From Sorghum bicolor (Eukaryota > Streptophyta > Magnoliopsida > Poales > Poaceae), in NCBI RefSeq assembly GCF_000003195.3, contig NC_012873.2:17101202-17165201 (forward strand): DNA of 64,000 nt, written 5' to 3'. The position numbers and the translations under genes are program-made. Positions 47,488 through 60,951 of this stretch are shown piece after piece. How positions within the stretch are numbered: the stretch's first letter is position 1; each line of letters opens with the position of its first letter. The notes below the pieces were generated by a model that was given only the letters and a program-made list of their open reading frames with translations, was not told the origin of the DNA and did no database searches.

Positions 47488-49315
47488 GTGGTGGTCCCGA
47501 TCACACCGACCACGACCACTACGACTCCGACAACTCGACCTCTGCTTCCTCTCTACAAGGGAAGACGAGTCGACAATTCTGATCTACTTGAAGCCATCGA
47601 TCGCGCCAACCATAGACTTCTCGAAGTCACCGATCTGGTGGATTCAATCTCACACCAGACCGCTCGAGCACCGGCGCCAAATTTTTTTGACTCCCGTCGA
47701 CCAACTCATGCCACCACGCACGAACGGCTAGGGACGTCCTTGATAGTAACAGAAACTCCTAAAAGACGAACTGTCAAGTTCAAGACAACCCCTCCAAATG
47801 GGAGTCTTCCTCATAGTCTGAGTAACGCGGCCGACCAGGTCTCACGCCATACTCGGTCATATTCAGTAAGATGGACTCGTCATCACGACAACCCATGTGC
47901 CCAGCACGCCACTTCGTCAATATGGTTTCTGTCCATACTTTGCAAGAAGATAACACTGCCAACACAAACTCAAGTACAGGCTCTGTCCCTACCGAGGTTT
48001 TATGCCCTGAGGATGAAATTTATGACTTGGATCTCCCGCCTTACCCCCTAGGTTTTTCCCATTTTCCAGTTTTTCCACCTCGACGAGGAGATTTGGTTTT
48101 CATTGTCAGCAATGATGAACCAGTCATCGACGGAGAAACAGACGAGCAAAGGCAGCAGCGCGAACAGCGCAACGCTGATCGTGCTCAGCGGCGGGCAGAT
48201 GAGCTGTAGCGGCAGCTGGTCTCGAATAACCTTGACGACGCCTTCGACATGGTTGAGAACCAGCTAGTATTCAAGACACCAAGCGCTAACGTGGCTGTCG
48301 CCATGGCAAACCTCAACCGACTCCCTGACAAACCAAAATACCAGGATGTTTGGACCAACATACGAGCACACTTAATTGCTGCAATGGGACAGACGACACA
48401 TCTCCTCAGAAGGGTCCATGCCATCTCCTACATGGAGGTCACCTCCGACCAGACCCACCGCAGTAGGGCCTCACCACGACCCGACAGGCATCGTCGCAGC
48501 CGTTCGCTCATTGATGACCGCAAGAAGGAAGCCCATCGCAATGATCATTGTCGGGACGTCGGCCGCAACCGCGAGCAAAGACACGGACACGACTAGGAGG
48601 TAGACCAGGGAAGAAACCGCGATCTACGGTAGAACCTCTCTCACAAAGATGCCCGCGAGCGCATCAACAGACGCATCAATGATAGAGCGGCACATGAAAA
48701 CGTGCGCCGCATCGAGTACGATGCAGCTCACGACCCTCCTGGTCTAAAACAGTTCTCCTCACATCTCCGGCAAGTAGTCTGGCCGCATAATTTCAAGCTC
48801 AAGAAGCTCAAAAAATATGACGGCAAGGAAAACCCCGAGAACTAGATCACCCTTTAAGAGATGGTGGTCCGGTCAGCAATAGGGGACGAGCACGTCATGG
48901 CAAATTATTTCCCGGTCGTCCTCGACCAAGCTGGTCACCAATGGCTCTTTGGCTTGCCTGAAGACTCATTTGACTCATGGGAAGAATTATGGTAGGCGTT
49001 CATCGAGAACTTCATCGCTACCCGTGAATAGCAACGAAACAGGTATGATCTTGAGAGAATAAGGGACCAGAAAAATGAGCCCTTGCACGATTACATCCGA
49101 CACTTCTCGATATGCGCCTCAAGATCCTAAAGATTTCCCACGACGAGGCTATTTCGGCTTTCATCAAAGGTCTCCGCTTCCACGAAGCCCTGAGAAGCAA
49201 GCTACTGCGCAAGAGGCCGACCACCGTCACTGAACTCCTCACCACAACCAAAAATTGCGCTGATACCGATGACGCAGAAAAGCTAATCAGAGTGGACGTC
49301 CGAGGAACCGAGTAG
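47488..49315 (+). pseudogene. Tat-type gag, heavily degenerate
   Basis: The reading shifts between frames (47488-48051, then 47871-48209, then 48213-48596) with a stop at 48207-48209 and others near 48594, 48630, 48845, 48990 and 49027. A retrotransposon-gag pattern is seen at about 48860-49300 (HQWLFGLPEDSFDSWEELW; DEAISAFIKGLRFHEALRSK). Arg-rich segments follow. It would form the capsid if intact. Confidence 0.78.
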
Positions 49316-49735
49316 CCTTCCCGACGGGAAGACAGCCGTGGGCGTTTCGACAACTGAAACCCTCGGCGTGGCGATAACCGCGACCACCGAGAAGGGTGGG
49401 ATAGGTGCCGCGACAACCGCGATGACTTCAGAAGCAAGCGACCTCGCGACAACGATCACGAGGTGAACACAGTCAAGCGTTCCAATGGATGACGAGACTA
49501 TCAGGAAGATTACAACAAGACCTTGAAGGGGCCATGCCAACTTCATCTCAAGTATAACCACACGATGGAAGAATGTCGTGTCGTCAAGAACATCTACACG
49601 CAGTGGGCTGCTTAGGGAGACGTCGCCAAAACTGTCAGGAAACACGACAGGCGCAATCAAGAGGACGAAGATGACAACCACAACAGGGACCCACAACATC
49701 AATACATCAATCCAACCGACGTAGTTCACTCCATC
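49316..49735 (+). other. Decayed gag C-terminal region
   Basis: In plus frames this still reads Arg/Asp-rich gag tail with several stops. A CX2-4C-like remnant near 49530-49590 may be the zinc knuckle. The minus-strand frames here are shadows. Confidence 0.45.
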
Positions 49736-51780
49736 TTTGGAGGGAAGGTTTCGATCGAATCAAAGCGGGAAAGGAAACTTCTCAACAGGGCCTGCCTTAA
49801 TGTGGATAGCTCCGACAGATTGATCATCGACCCAAAGTTTCCACCCTGGTCACACCGAGAGATCTCCTTCAGTAGACAAGATCAATGGGCTGCCATCCCG
49901 GAATAAGGATGTTTCCCGTTAATCCTAGACCCATGCATAAACAGCGTCAGATTTGAGCGTGTGCTCGTAGACGGTGGCAGCTCCATCGGCATCCTGTTTC
50001 GCAACAGCTTGCCTGCTCTCAAGCTAACCCTGGCGCAGCTAAAACCATGTGAAGCCCAGTTTTGGGGTGTTCTACTGGGCCAAAGCTCAATACCTCTTGG
50101 CCAAATAACACTGCCAGTCCAGTTCGGAACGCCAGACCACTTTCGCATAGAATTTGTAAACTTCATGGTTGCCAATTTTGATGGAACTTACCACGCCATT
50201 CTGGGTCGTCCTCTCACCAAGTTCATAGCAGTTCCACACTATTCATAATTGGTCCTCAAGATGCCAACCGAGAAGGGCGTCCTGATCATCAGAGGCAACG
50301 TTTACACCTACGAGGAGGAAAGCTTCAAGATCATCGACCTCTCAATTTGGATGGTAGAAACGGTGTCCTAGGCAGCACAAGTCTCATCCGACCAGCTCAA
50401 GCTACCCAAGCAGCAGACCCCAAGAAAGAACGTCAAGTCCAAGGAGCACAAAGAAGTACAGCTGGTCGACGGCAACCCAGAGAAAACGGCTCTCATCGGA
50501 GCCAATTTGGTCGCCAAATAGGAAGACGTGCTCGTCAGGTTTCTAAGGGACAACGTAAGTGTTTTCGCAGGGAAACCCGCAGACATACCTAGTGTCCCAC
50601 GAAGCCTGATCGAGCACTCCTTGAATGTCTTGAAAACCGCAAGGCCAATCAAGCAGAAGCTACGACGGTTTGCTCGTGACAAAAAGGAGGCTATTAGGAC
50701 AGAAATTGCACGGCTTTTAGCAGCTGGGTTTATTAAGGAAGTGTATCATCCCAATTGGCTAGCCAATCTGGTCCTTGTAAGGAAAAAGAATAATGAATAG
50801 AGAATATGCATTGATTACACCGATCTCAATAAACACTATCCTAAAGATCCTTTCGGTCTCCCCCACATAAACGAGGTGGTCGACTCAACGGCCGGATATG
50901 AATTACTCTCTTTTCTTGATTGCTACTCTAGTTACCACCAGATCTCATTAAAAGAGGACGACCAGATTAAAACTTCTTTCATCACTCCCTTTGGAGCATA
51001 CTGCTACACCACCACGTCCTTTGGACTAAAAAATGCCGGAGCCACTTACCAACGCGCTATTCAGCAATGTCTCCACGACGACATACGCGATGACCTTGTC
51101 GAAGCCTACGTCGATGACATTGTCGTCAAATCTAGAGACGCCAGCACTTTGATCGACAACCTAGACTACACCTTTAAAGCGCTAAATAAATACAAGTGGA
51201 AGCTTAACCCCAAAAAGTGCATCTTTGGAGTCCCATTCGGCATACTGCTCGGTAACGTCGTCAGCCGCGACGGCATACGACCAAACCCCTCAAAAGTTAA
51301 GGCGGTGCTCGATATGCGACCAGCCAGAAATGTAAAAGACGTCCAGAAACTAACAGGATGCATGGCTGCTCTTAGCCGGTTCATTTCTAGACTAGGAGAG
51401 AAAGGGCTCCCCTTCTTCAAACTACTAAAAGCATCCGAAAAAATCTCCTTGACAGAGGAAGCTGACGCTGCATTCATGCAGCTCAAGGTTTTCCTCACTT
51501 CACCTCCTGTCCTCACTGCGCCTCAACTTAATGAGGACCAACTCCTCTACATCGCGGCAACCGACCGGGTCGTCTCCACGGTACTTGTAGTGGAGCAGGA
51601 CGAACCGGGCCACGTCTACAAAGTCCAGCGACCAGTATACTTCATAAGCGAAGTCCTAAACGAGTCTAAGACTAGGTACCCCCAGATACAAAAGTTAATC
51701 TACACTATTCTAATCACTTCCACGAAGTTGAAACATTATTTCGACAGTCATCGCATCATAGTAACTACAAGCTTTCCCCT
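49736..51780 (+). pseudogene. Tat-type pol part 1: protease, RT, start of RNase H
   Basis: The protease region has LVDGGSSIGIL at 49964 and the ILGRPLTKF end near 50210. A broken linker follows. RT begins in the 50528-50800 frame (IEHSLNVLKTARPIKQKLRRF), is broken by TAG at 50798-50800 where a TGG is expected, and continues in frame with RICIDYTDLNKHYPKD, LDCYSSYHQI and YVDD (Tyr codon 51107). The RNase H connection domain follows (AATDRVVSTVLVVEQ, VYFISEVLNESKTRY). The sequence is cut at 51780 by the inserted element. Confidence 0.85.
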
Positions 51781-53017
51781 TGTTGATATTTGGTAACGAA
51801 TCAGAATTAATCCGCGAGCGCACGGATATCGGTGAGCACTTCACCCGGGATGTTATCTAGAGTATCATATTTATATTTTTACCACTGGGAGAAAGCGTGC
51901 ATCTGACTAACTAAATCTATTGCTACTACCCTTTAGGCTACAAACAATGTAATTTGATGTGAGCGATGTATAGAGAAGACTACAACCGCACTCTCATTCT
52001 AACCTTGGTAAGGATGATCTAATGTTCTATTGGGGAGGCTCACGGAATCTAGACACCACAAAGGATGTTCAACCCGCACCTATAAACCCTATCGATCCTG
52101 CTAATGGGATGTGGGCTACCAAGGTAACTCGGAAATGTCACGTTCCTCGCTACTACCACAGTCCAGCTAGACAGGGGATATCTATGGGTACCCTAGCCCA
52201 AACACCACGTTTACGCTAGCAATGATTACTCTAAACTCAACAGTAAGAGATTAAAGTAAACTCATAAACCAAAGAACAATAAGAACAAAGAACTTACTAG
52301 AATTTAGAAGTCGAAATACTGAAGAATCCTAGGAGCAAGCCTCGGGTTAGGAAACTTGATCCTGCAGGTACAACCTCGGAGTAGACACTGACAGGCCGGG
52401 CTTCCTCCAATCTACACCTCCACTCTATCTCTCTCAATCTAGAAGAACTTAGAAGAACTAATTCTAATCTCACATTGGATGCTACACCCTATGAGGTGGG
52501 AACCCTAAGGAACCTCTCTCTGAATCCTCTCTGGAAAATATGCTAATGAATAATTGGATTCTCTCCTCCAGGGGCAAGGGGGCCTTGCTTATATAGTCTT
52601 TTCGAATGAATATGGGCCGTCGGATCAAACCTACATTGATTGAATGGTTCTCCTTGATCCTTTAGGTCGGTAGAGCATAATCCGCGAGGTTGAATGTGAT
52701 TGGTCGAAATACCTGGGCGGGCGCCCAAGGGAGGAGGGCGGGCGCCCTGCCCCTGGGCCCGCTCGGCCTCCCGTTCGTTCCCGTGGCTTCTGGAGTCTTC
52801 TAGATGATGGAAAATTGCGCGACACGTTAATATCTCTTTGTAAACCTGACATGTGGGCCTTTCCTTCATATTTCCTGATAACCCCCTGCAAAAATAGACA
52901 AACACCAAAACTCGTGGAATTCTGTCAGATAAAACCCTAAGTCTGGGTGTTGGTTGCATTTGGATCCTTTTCTTTATTTATTTGATGATTATATTTGGTA
53001 CTTAAGGACCGTCAACA
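51781..53017 (-). repeat. 3' LTR (element orientation) of the Athila-related element
   Basis: A direct repeat of 58196-59415. Adjoining 53018-53026 reads as a short polypurine tract on the minus strand (AGGGGAGTT). Confidence 0.88.
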
Positions 53018-56000
53018 AACTCCCCTAAGCTTACCTCTTGCTCGTCCCTGAGCAAGGATGGACTCAAGAGTTTCTGTAGTGGTTTCATGCCTTAAAAGTA
53101 CACATGCATTCAAGCAAGATCTCATCTCTGAGTTAGAGTAAACTGTTAAGACTTAAAACTTACTCATTTTACCTTTCACCATGGGGCTTGCAACCGTCAC
53201 TTGTGTCTTGAGCAGTTAAAAGATAGAACGGTCAAGTCAAGCGTCATGTCTCTTGTTCTTTGATCAGCTATAGCTCTGGAGTTTTTACAGATTTTCAAAT
53301 AAAACTCAAAGATTCCTTGTATGATTCTCTCAAATCTCTCTTTTGTGGTATTTCTAGATCCTTTCCAAGGCAGTAATGGTATATGCCTTCTCTCAAAGTA
53401 TGTGGTATTTTTGGTATCAGGCATAGTGATATTGCCTTCTCTCTCACCCTACTCTAATAAGGTTTTGATATCTGGAGCTCATAGGTGGGAGACAGATAAT
53501 ACATACTTACAAGACATTTATTGCATAGTCAAACCATGGATCCAGAGAAACAAGTCAATAAGTCAAATCAAGATGTGCATGTGTGGCGAATGAATGGTGT
53601 ATGGTGATAACAATGGTGAAAGTCTAATTCTACTTTTGCTCTTTTAAGGGGATACATACCTTTCTTGCACTTTGAAGCTTTTTGAGGAGAATGAGATGCT
53701 CTATATTTTCTTTTTCTTTTTCTCTTAGGCGGATATCTTGTACCCCTAATTCTACTGTCGGACACTTGTCCATTTTTACCTCTCGTCTCACTTTTTCTTT
53801 TCTTCGAGGTTCCGGGCACTTGCCCCTTTTTATTTCCTCGTATTCTTTCTCTATTTTTTTTAATTTTTTTAGAGCACTCATCTCCTGAAATAATATAGCA
53901 AGTAGTAGTTACCAAGATAACTTGAGCATTTATTTCACAGGGAAAAACAGAAATAGGAGAATGTTTTTGGCTATTCTCTTCTGGATTAGGAGTAGAATAC
54001 TTTTGGGTGGCTCTGGAGATGAAATTGAGTGGATATATGTGGATGCGTACTTCCGGAGTAGAAGCAGCATGTGTGAGTGAACGTGCAAGTGAATCTTGAT
54101 TTTAACCGCATGACAAGCTCCTAAGGGTCTACACAGCTTGACCACACTCAATGCTCATAAGCAGTAAAAAGTAAATGTGTGGCTTAAAGTCTAGCAAGCA
54201 TGTATATATGGCTGTGGTAGGAATTTAAACTCTCATCATACAGGAACTCATCATGTGTTATTTTAAAGATTTTCAAAGATAAAATTCTCTAGAATTCTAG
54301 CATCTCTAGGAACAGATAAATAGCAGCTGAACCTTTCCATATCATATCCGTTAACAACTTAGACTTTAGATCAAGTACTCTTCCCACAAGTTCAAGTTTA
54401 GAACAGGTTTAAATTATAACAGTTATGCCTAAACTTGAGAGAGAGCTCAAACTTGAAAACTAGGTACATGGCAGAGCAACTATTTATTATATGCATGTAA
54501 GAGTTTATCATTGAAGTTCAGTTTGGCCTAGACACTTTGTTTATTTATTTAGCAAACTAAGAAAAGATATAAGCACAAAAAATTTATTTAGGTTTTCATG
54601 ACTATGCATCTTTTTATTATTTGAGTAAAGTATAAACATGAGTAGAAACACTTAGCTGGATAAATGGGGGTGCTCTCCCCCAAGCTAGATTTTGACGTAA
54701 TTTCTTCTGATGTAGCTAGCAGGTGACGGAGGTGTATTTGAATGTCGGTAGCACCCTGACAGCGATTACTATGTCCTCCGCCGTCTAGTCTTCTTGGATC
54801 CTTGAATTCTGTGGAGCTCAAATAGACAACAAAGCTTTGTAGAACTGGTTAAGTGTTAGCATAAAATCTCTTAGCCTTTATCATATTGAGTTTCCTCCTA
54901 ATAAATTTTATTTATTTAGCAGGATCATGCACTTATTATTTTTTATATTTTTATTGTAAGATGAAAACATATTTATTTTATGCCACCACAGTCAATATAC
55001 CTATGGGTTTTAAACCACAAGTCTACTCACATGGGGCTTTAGATTTTATGATGCAGTGCAATGAACAAATATTTTTGTTTTCTTTTCTAATGCTAATGTG
55101 GAAAAGTAAATATGCTAATGCAAGTGATGGAATAAAAAAAGGAAAATGAATGCAGAAAAGATAAATATGGATAAATACCGATTTTACTTCCGGTCAAGGA
55201 TCCAATGTTTTAAGTCTTCTCGACAAGACTTCTCACCGTGTTCATCCTTGAGGTGCATCATTTGATTAGGTGTGGGCCTTGACATCTGTACCTCTTGATA
55301 CGGTGTCACCCATGTTCTTCGTTTGTCTAGCAGTTCGAGGTGTGGCATTGGCAACATCCTACTCAGTGTGTTTGTGCTTGTAGATTCAAGTCCTTCACTT
55401 GGTGGAGTCTGGGAGTTGTAAAACTCCTTCAGGTTTTGCTCGAAGTGTACCTACTCATAGAGACAAGGCAGAGATCAAGTGCATGGGCCCTGTTGGTGAA
55501 AAACACCAGTAGAACCAAAAGTGTATTTGTTCTTCTCTAACCTTAAGCATAGTGAGCAAGACAAAGTTGATAGATAATAAGATCATGAGTGTAGCGTTTA
55601 AAACATTTGTTAGATCAGATCACTCGACCTAATGGAAGGATAATCTATCTATATTTATGTTTTGTTTATATCTTCCAAAATTGAATGTGCAACATTTTAG
55701 CTTATATGATTAAGAGTATGAGATCACGAAGGTAGTACTATAAACAAAGATTAAAGGACTAAACATGTTGAATTAATTGGGTTGGTTAATTTGGAGTTAC
55801 AAATCATACATGTTTGTCTCTTTATTTTATGTGAACGCCAGAACCAAGGAGAAGCTTATAAAAGCGATAGTCAAGTACCTTAAGATGTTACCTTATTCGA
55901 AGAGTGCTGGTACAGTATCACCTTGTGGAAGCTTTCCTTTCTTAGCGATTGTGCATCGTGTTTGTGGCACCCTCCATGGATCATCTCTTGTGAGCTATTC

Positions 56001-56747
56001 CTTCCTTGTGTAAATTGTTAACCTTCATGTGTCTCTCTCTTTGTCTCCCATGTGAGTTTATCTTAGGACTTCCCAGGTTGATATTGAAAGTTTTCCTGCA
56101 GGGGTTAGTCCAACAAAATATACCAATGTCTACTCAAGCAGTTTTTAGTTCAGTAACCAAACTAGACTCCATGTCTAATCAGATTAAGGAAGGCTATTTA
56201 ACCTAAGCACCACACTTAATTTAAATGCCAATGGAAGTATGTCGAGTACTTCCAAACCAACACTTTCTTGTGAATAGGGAAAGGTAGCATGACAGCATTT
56301 ATAGAGATCTACTCAGGTGGAGATGAAAAATAAGTTTAGTGTTTAGAAAAATTGAGCATGCCTAAAAGTAGGGACAACCAACATAGCAACATGGCAAAGG
56401 ATGTTATTATGTAAGGTATTTCCCCCAAGCTTGAATTTTGCAAAATTCAAGATTGGATGAATTTAATTCAATGTTGCATGATGATTGGTTGGGCATACCT
56501 TGCGCTTGTCATTCCTCAGATCTTCTTGCTCCAATCCTAGAAAGGTTAGTGACACGAATACCCGAAGGAATATTTCTACAATTATCTTTATATGGTCAAT
56601 ACACAAGGCAATGTTGCAAATAATTAGAAGTTCATGTTACGATCTGATAAGTGCTTGTTTTAGGACACTAAGCTTGTCCTTGGGAAACCATCAATTTATG
56701 TCGGCGAAGTGGTTTCCCCTTCAACGCTGACCTACATCAAGATCAAC
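53018..56747 (-). other. Internal non-coding part of the Athila-related element
   Basis: No pol domain or supported ORF. 53620-53880 matches the non-coding tail of the Athila-like element at 35940-36120 inversely. Runs such as CTCCCCCAAGCT (54676, 56419) look like polypyrimidine tracts (purine-rich on the minus strand). Confidence 0.65.
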
Positions 56748-58073
56748 TCAACGAGATCTGCAATATTTATTATAGACATATACATCGACAACCACCCTTT
56801 TAAAGTTTTTATAAATAGAAAGGAAGAGGGGGTTGGAGATCTCAAATGTGCTGATGTTGGAGAGACCAAAAGATTGGAAAGATGTTGCATATGAGCATGG
56901 AGTAAACGAAGTGGCTATGAAAATTCCATGCTCATTAATGTTATCTTCATCTCCAATCTGAATGTTCGGAGTTTCTCCTAGATTGGTCTTGCCTATGTTC
57001 TCTTCTGTAGTAGGATGAATCTCATCTTCAAAGGGAGTCAAGAACTCACTATTTGAAATTGAGCCAAAGTCAGAATCCATTAAGGCTTCTTCCTTGTCCA
57101 TCCATTCAATGGTGATAGCACATTAACTTTTAATGCCCTCTAGCCATTGATGTTGCTCTTCTCGATCCTGCTTGTGGTCTTCGTGACTCTTATGCATGGG
57201 ATGTCTAGAGAGATTCATAGGATCATCGGGAGGTTCAAGAGAAAGAGTATAGTAGAAATTATTAGGCTCAAGGATGGGTTTAAAGATAGGTTCGAATGAG
57301 TCATCAAAAGTGGGCATAGAAGGGGAGAAAATGAGATTGCCTTCTAAATGGCTTCGCTCTCCTTCTATTGCATCACTTAAGATGCCATCCTTGAGTCTTT
57401 CTAGAAGTCCATTAGAGGGATTGGATTTCAGATGCTTTATAAGAGATCCCTTCTTAGGAAGGTTTAGACTATATGCACTCAAAGATCTATTATGAAGCAG
57501 GAAGTTTAAGCTCATCCCAAAATGAATTTCCAAAGGTAGAATTTCTTCTTCCCTTTGATGATTTTGGAGCATTACTAGTTTGGGTTGGATAGCCGAATCA
57601 TGGGATTGAAATGTTTGGAAATCGGCTATTGAAACTTCCTTTCCTCTTCTGGGAGATGATTCCTTCTCTATCTCTAGGAATTTTTTATGAAGACTAGTGC
57701 AAAAAGGATGTCCACGAATAAAGACATACCTTGCTTTACTAACAAATAAAGAAAGAAAAACTCTACCAAAGCTTATATGATTAAGACCAATGTGAAAATA
57801 TCGAGGAAAAACATGGTCTTGTAGGGCTAGGTTTAAACCAGAATTTATAGAAAGATTAAAAGATTCCCTAGGTGTAGCTAAAAGTTCATTATCTTCTTGA
57901 TTAAAAGATAGGACCTCAGCTATAGAAAAGGGTTGGTTTTGACCTATTGCAATCAACTCCGGACACAGATCATAATTAGGGGCAAAGAAAGGACTTGTTG
58001 ACTCCCATGGTCTATGGTTGTTCTCCGAAGGTGCAAAGAATTCAATAATAGGTGTGGAATTTGAGTTATCCAT
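56748..58073 (-). pseudogene. Chimeric ORF of the Athila-related element (gag-like N-terminus plus unknown region)
   Basis: From the ATG at 58073 the minus-strand frame runs 316 codons to a TAA at 57123-57125, then continues open in the same frame for about 120 codons. The first 55 or so residues parallel the gag of the Athila-like element (APSENNHRPWEST against TPSETDLLPWESS). The remaining sequence has no gag fold, zinc knuckle, protease, RT or integrase motif that I recognise. Residues 80-140 are hydrophobic-rich and 230-316 are Pro/Glu/Asp-rich. The stop may be a single lesion or a read-through site. It could act as a trans-packaged accessory or be a captured gene. Confidence 0.6.
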
Positions 58074-58172
58074 AAAGATGGAAAAAATAACAAGATAAAA
58101 GAATAAAATTATAAAAGTATAATACAAGATAATAGCAAGACTCAAAGTTATCTCAGCAAACTGTCTTTCTAC

Positions 58173-58187
58173 CTGGCAACGGCGCCA
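58173..58187 (-). other. Primer binding site of the Athila-related element
   Basis: TGGCGCCGTTGCCA on the minus strand, the tRNA-Asp-type site, eight bases from the LTR at 58196. Confidence 0.8.
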
Positions 58188-58195
58188 GAAATGCT

Positions 58196-59415
58196 TGTTG
58201 ATATTTTATAACGCCATCAGGAAATGATCCGCAAGCGCATGGATATCGGTGAACACTTCACCCGGGAGGTTATCTAGAGTATCGTATTTATATTTTTACC
58301 ACTAGGAGAAAGCATGCATCTGACTAACAAAATCTATTGCTACTACCCTTTAGGCTACAGACAATGTAATTCGATGTGAGCGATGTATAGAGAAGACTAC
58401 AACCGCACTCTCATTCTAATCTTTGTAAGGATGATCTACTGTTCTATTGGGGAGGCTCACGGAATCTAGACACCACAAAGGATGTTCGACCCGCACCTAT
58501 AAACCCTATCGATCTTGCTAACGGGATGTGGGCTATGAAGGTAACTCAGAAATGTCACGTTCCTCGCTACTACCACGGTCCAGCTAGACAGGGGATATCT
58601 ATGAGTACCCTAACCCAAACACCACGTTTACGCTAGCAATGATTACTCTAAACTCAATCGGAAGAGATTAAAGTAAACTCATAAACCAAAGAACAATAAG
58701 AACAAAGAACTTACTAGAATTTAGAAGTTGAAATACTGAAGAATCCCAGGAGCAAGCCTCGGGTTAGGAGACTTGATCCTGCAGGCACATCCTTGGAGTA
58801 GACATCGATAAGTCGGTATTCCTCCGATCTACACCTCCACTCTATCTCTCTCAATCTAGAAGAACTTAGAAGAACTAATTCTAATCTCACATTGGATGCT
58901 AAGCCCTATGAGGTGGGAACCCTAAGGAACCTCTCTCTCTGAATCCTCTCTCTGGAAAATATGCTAATGAATAATGAGGATTGCCTCCTCCAGGGGCCAG
59001 GGGCCTGCTTATATAGTCCACTCAAGTGAATCTGGGCCGTCAGATCAAACCGACATTGATTGAACAGTTCTCCTTGATCCTTTAGGTTGGTGGAGCATAA
59101 TCCGCGAGGTTGAACGTGATTGGTTAAAATACCTAGGCGGGCGCCCTGCCCTCGGGCCTCCTCGGCCTCCCGTTCGTTCCCGTGGCTTCTGGAGTCTTCT
59201 AGATGATAGAAAATTGCACGACACGTTAATATCTCTATGTAAACCCGACATGTGGGCCTTTCCTCCATATTTCCTGATAACCCCCTGTAGAAATAGACAA
59301 ACACCAAAACTCATGGAATTCCGTCAGATAAACCCTAAGTCTGGGTGTTGGATGCATTTGGATCCTTTTCTTTATTTATTTGATGATTATATTTGGTACT
59401 TAAGGACCGTCAACA
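58196..59415 (-). repeat. 5' LTR (element orientation) of the Athila-related element
   Basis: A direct repeat of 51781-53017 that begins (minus strand) TGTTGACGGTCC at 59415. Its inner copy lacks a stretch near 59130 (a GGGCGGGCGCCC run present in the other LTR at 52717-52750). Confidence 0.88.
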
Positions 59416-59420
59416 GTCAT

Positions 59421-60951
59421 TAACTAGTTAAATAAGGAGTGGGACACGACTCATGAGAAAATGGATTTGTACTGCAAGGAGATCCGCAAATGGGAAGCAA
59501 ATTTTTACGGAATAGAGTACATACACGTAGTCCGGGACAATAATCAAGAAGCAGATGCGCTGTCAAAGATAGGATCATCCCGGGCCCAGATTCCACAAGG
59601 CATTTTTGTCCAAGACATTGACAAACCGAGCATCGGAAATGAGCTGGTCGATAAACCAAACAACGAGGCACTGCTCGTCCAGGACATCACTCTAACAACC
59701 AGCAGCGATGACTGGCGCACACCTTTCATCAAGTATCTCTTGGACGGTTCCGGTTTCCAAGACAAGACTAAAAACGAATGCCTCATTTGACGATCCAGAA
59801 ACTACATACTGGTCGACGATCGACTTATGCGCAAGAACGCCAATTCAGAAGTCTTGTTAAAGTGCATCACCCAAGACGATGGCATCAAGCTGCTAGATGA
59901 CATACACATAGGATCCTGTGGCAATCATGCAGCCTCTCGAACGCTGGTTGGAAAAGCTTTCCGAGCAGGATTTTACTGGCTGTCCGCTGTGGCCAACGCC
60001 GAGAAGCTAGTCCGGCGATGTGAGGGTTGTCAATTCTTCTCCAAGAGGACTCATATACGTGCTCACAAAATCCAGACGATACCATCATCTTGGTCATTTG
60101 CCTGCTGGTGCCTAGACATGATTGGGCCTTTCAAACCCGCTCCCGGCAATTTCAAGTTCATATTTGTGCTGGCCGACAAGTTCTCCAAGTGGATCGAGTA
60201 CATGCCATTGTTCAAAGCAACTTCAGAAAAAGCTGTAGAATTCCTCAATCAAATCATACATCGATTTGGGGTTCCTAACAACATAATCACTGACTTGGGT
60301 ACTCAGTTCACCGGCACTACATTTTGGGACTTCTGTGATGACAGAGGCATAGTCATAAAGTACGTGTCGGTAGCTCATCCTCGAGCCGACGGACAGGTCG
60401 AGCAAGCCAATGGGATGATTGTAGACGCCTTAAAAAAGAGGATGTACAAGGAAAATGATAGAGCACTGGGAAGTTGGATGAAAGAATTGCCATCTGTGGT
60501 CTAGGGTCTCCGAACGCAGCCTAGTCAGAACACTAGTGTATCCCCCTAATTCATGGTATACGGGGCCGAGGCAGTGCTCCCCTCCGATATAGTGTTCGGA
60601 TCTCCAAGAGTCAAGCATTTTGACTAGTCTTCAGTAGACCACGGTACAGAACTTGAAATCAATTGCACAGAGGAGAAACGGTTAGATTCTTGCCTCCAAA
60701 CAGCGAAGTACCTCGAAGCTATGTGACGATATTACAAAAAGAACGTCAAAGAGCGCTCCTTCGTGGTCGGCGATATGGTGCTCAAATGGAAAACAAGCCA
60801 GGACGGAATGCACAAGCTATCCACACCCTAGGAGGGACCTTTCGTGGTCGTCGAAGTCACGCGTCCCACCTCTTACAGACTGGCTTACCCAGACAGAACA
60901 AGTCTACCCAACTCCTGACACATAGACAAACTACGGCGTTTTTACCCCTAG
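59421..60951 (+). pseudogene. Tat-type pol part 2: RNase H end and integrase
   Basis: The frame at 59461-59790 holds the RNase H C-terminus (NNQEADALSKIGSS). The region between part 1 and this one, most of RNase H, is missing. After a TGA near 59788 the frame continues with the integrase zinc region (HIGSCGNHAASRTLVGKAF and CEGCQFFSKR), the catalytic core (WCLDMIGPFKPAPGNF, NIITDLGTQF, DGQVEQANGMI) and a tail. A TAG at 60502-60504 replaces an expected TGG. Further stops occur near 60540, 60620, 60725 and 60830. Confidence 0.83.

Larger units (their letters stand above)
51781..59415 (-). mobile_element. Non-autonomous Athila-related element, minus strand
   Basis: LTRs at 51781-53017 and 58196-59415 share the TGTTGACGGTCC..TATCAACA ends and strong similarity with the Athila-like LTRs at 20542 and 36521 (read inversely). 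A primer site TGGCGCCGTTGCCA lies on the minus strand at 58173-58187, so it runs minus. Gag-like sequence is limited to a short N-terminal piece fused to unknown protein, and no pol domain is seen in 5.2 kb of interior. Flanks CCCCT and GTCAT do not match, so a duplication is missing. Confidence 0.85.

Noticed and set aside
50368..51516. Minus-strand frames within Tat-type pol
   Set aside because: Shadows of RT; the plus strand carries the YVDD and other motifs.
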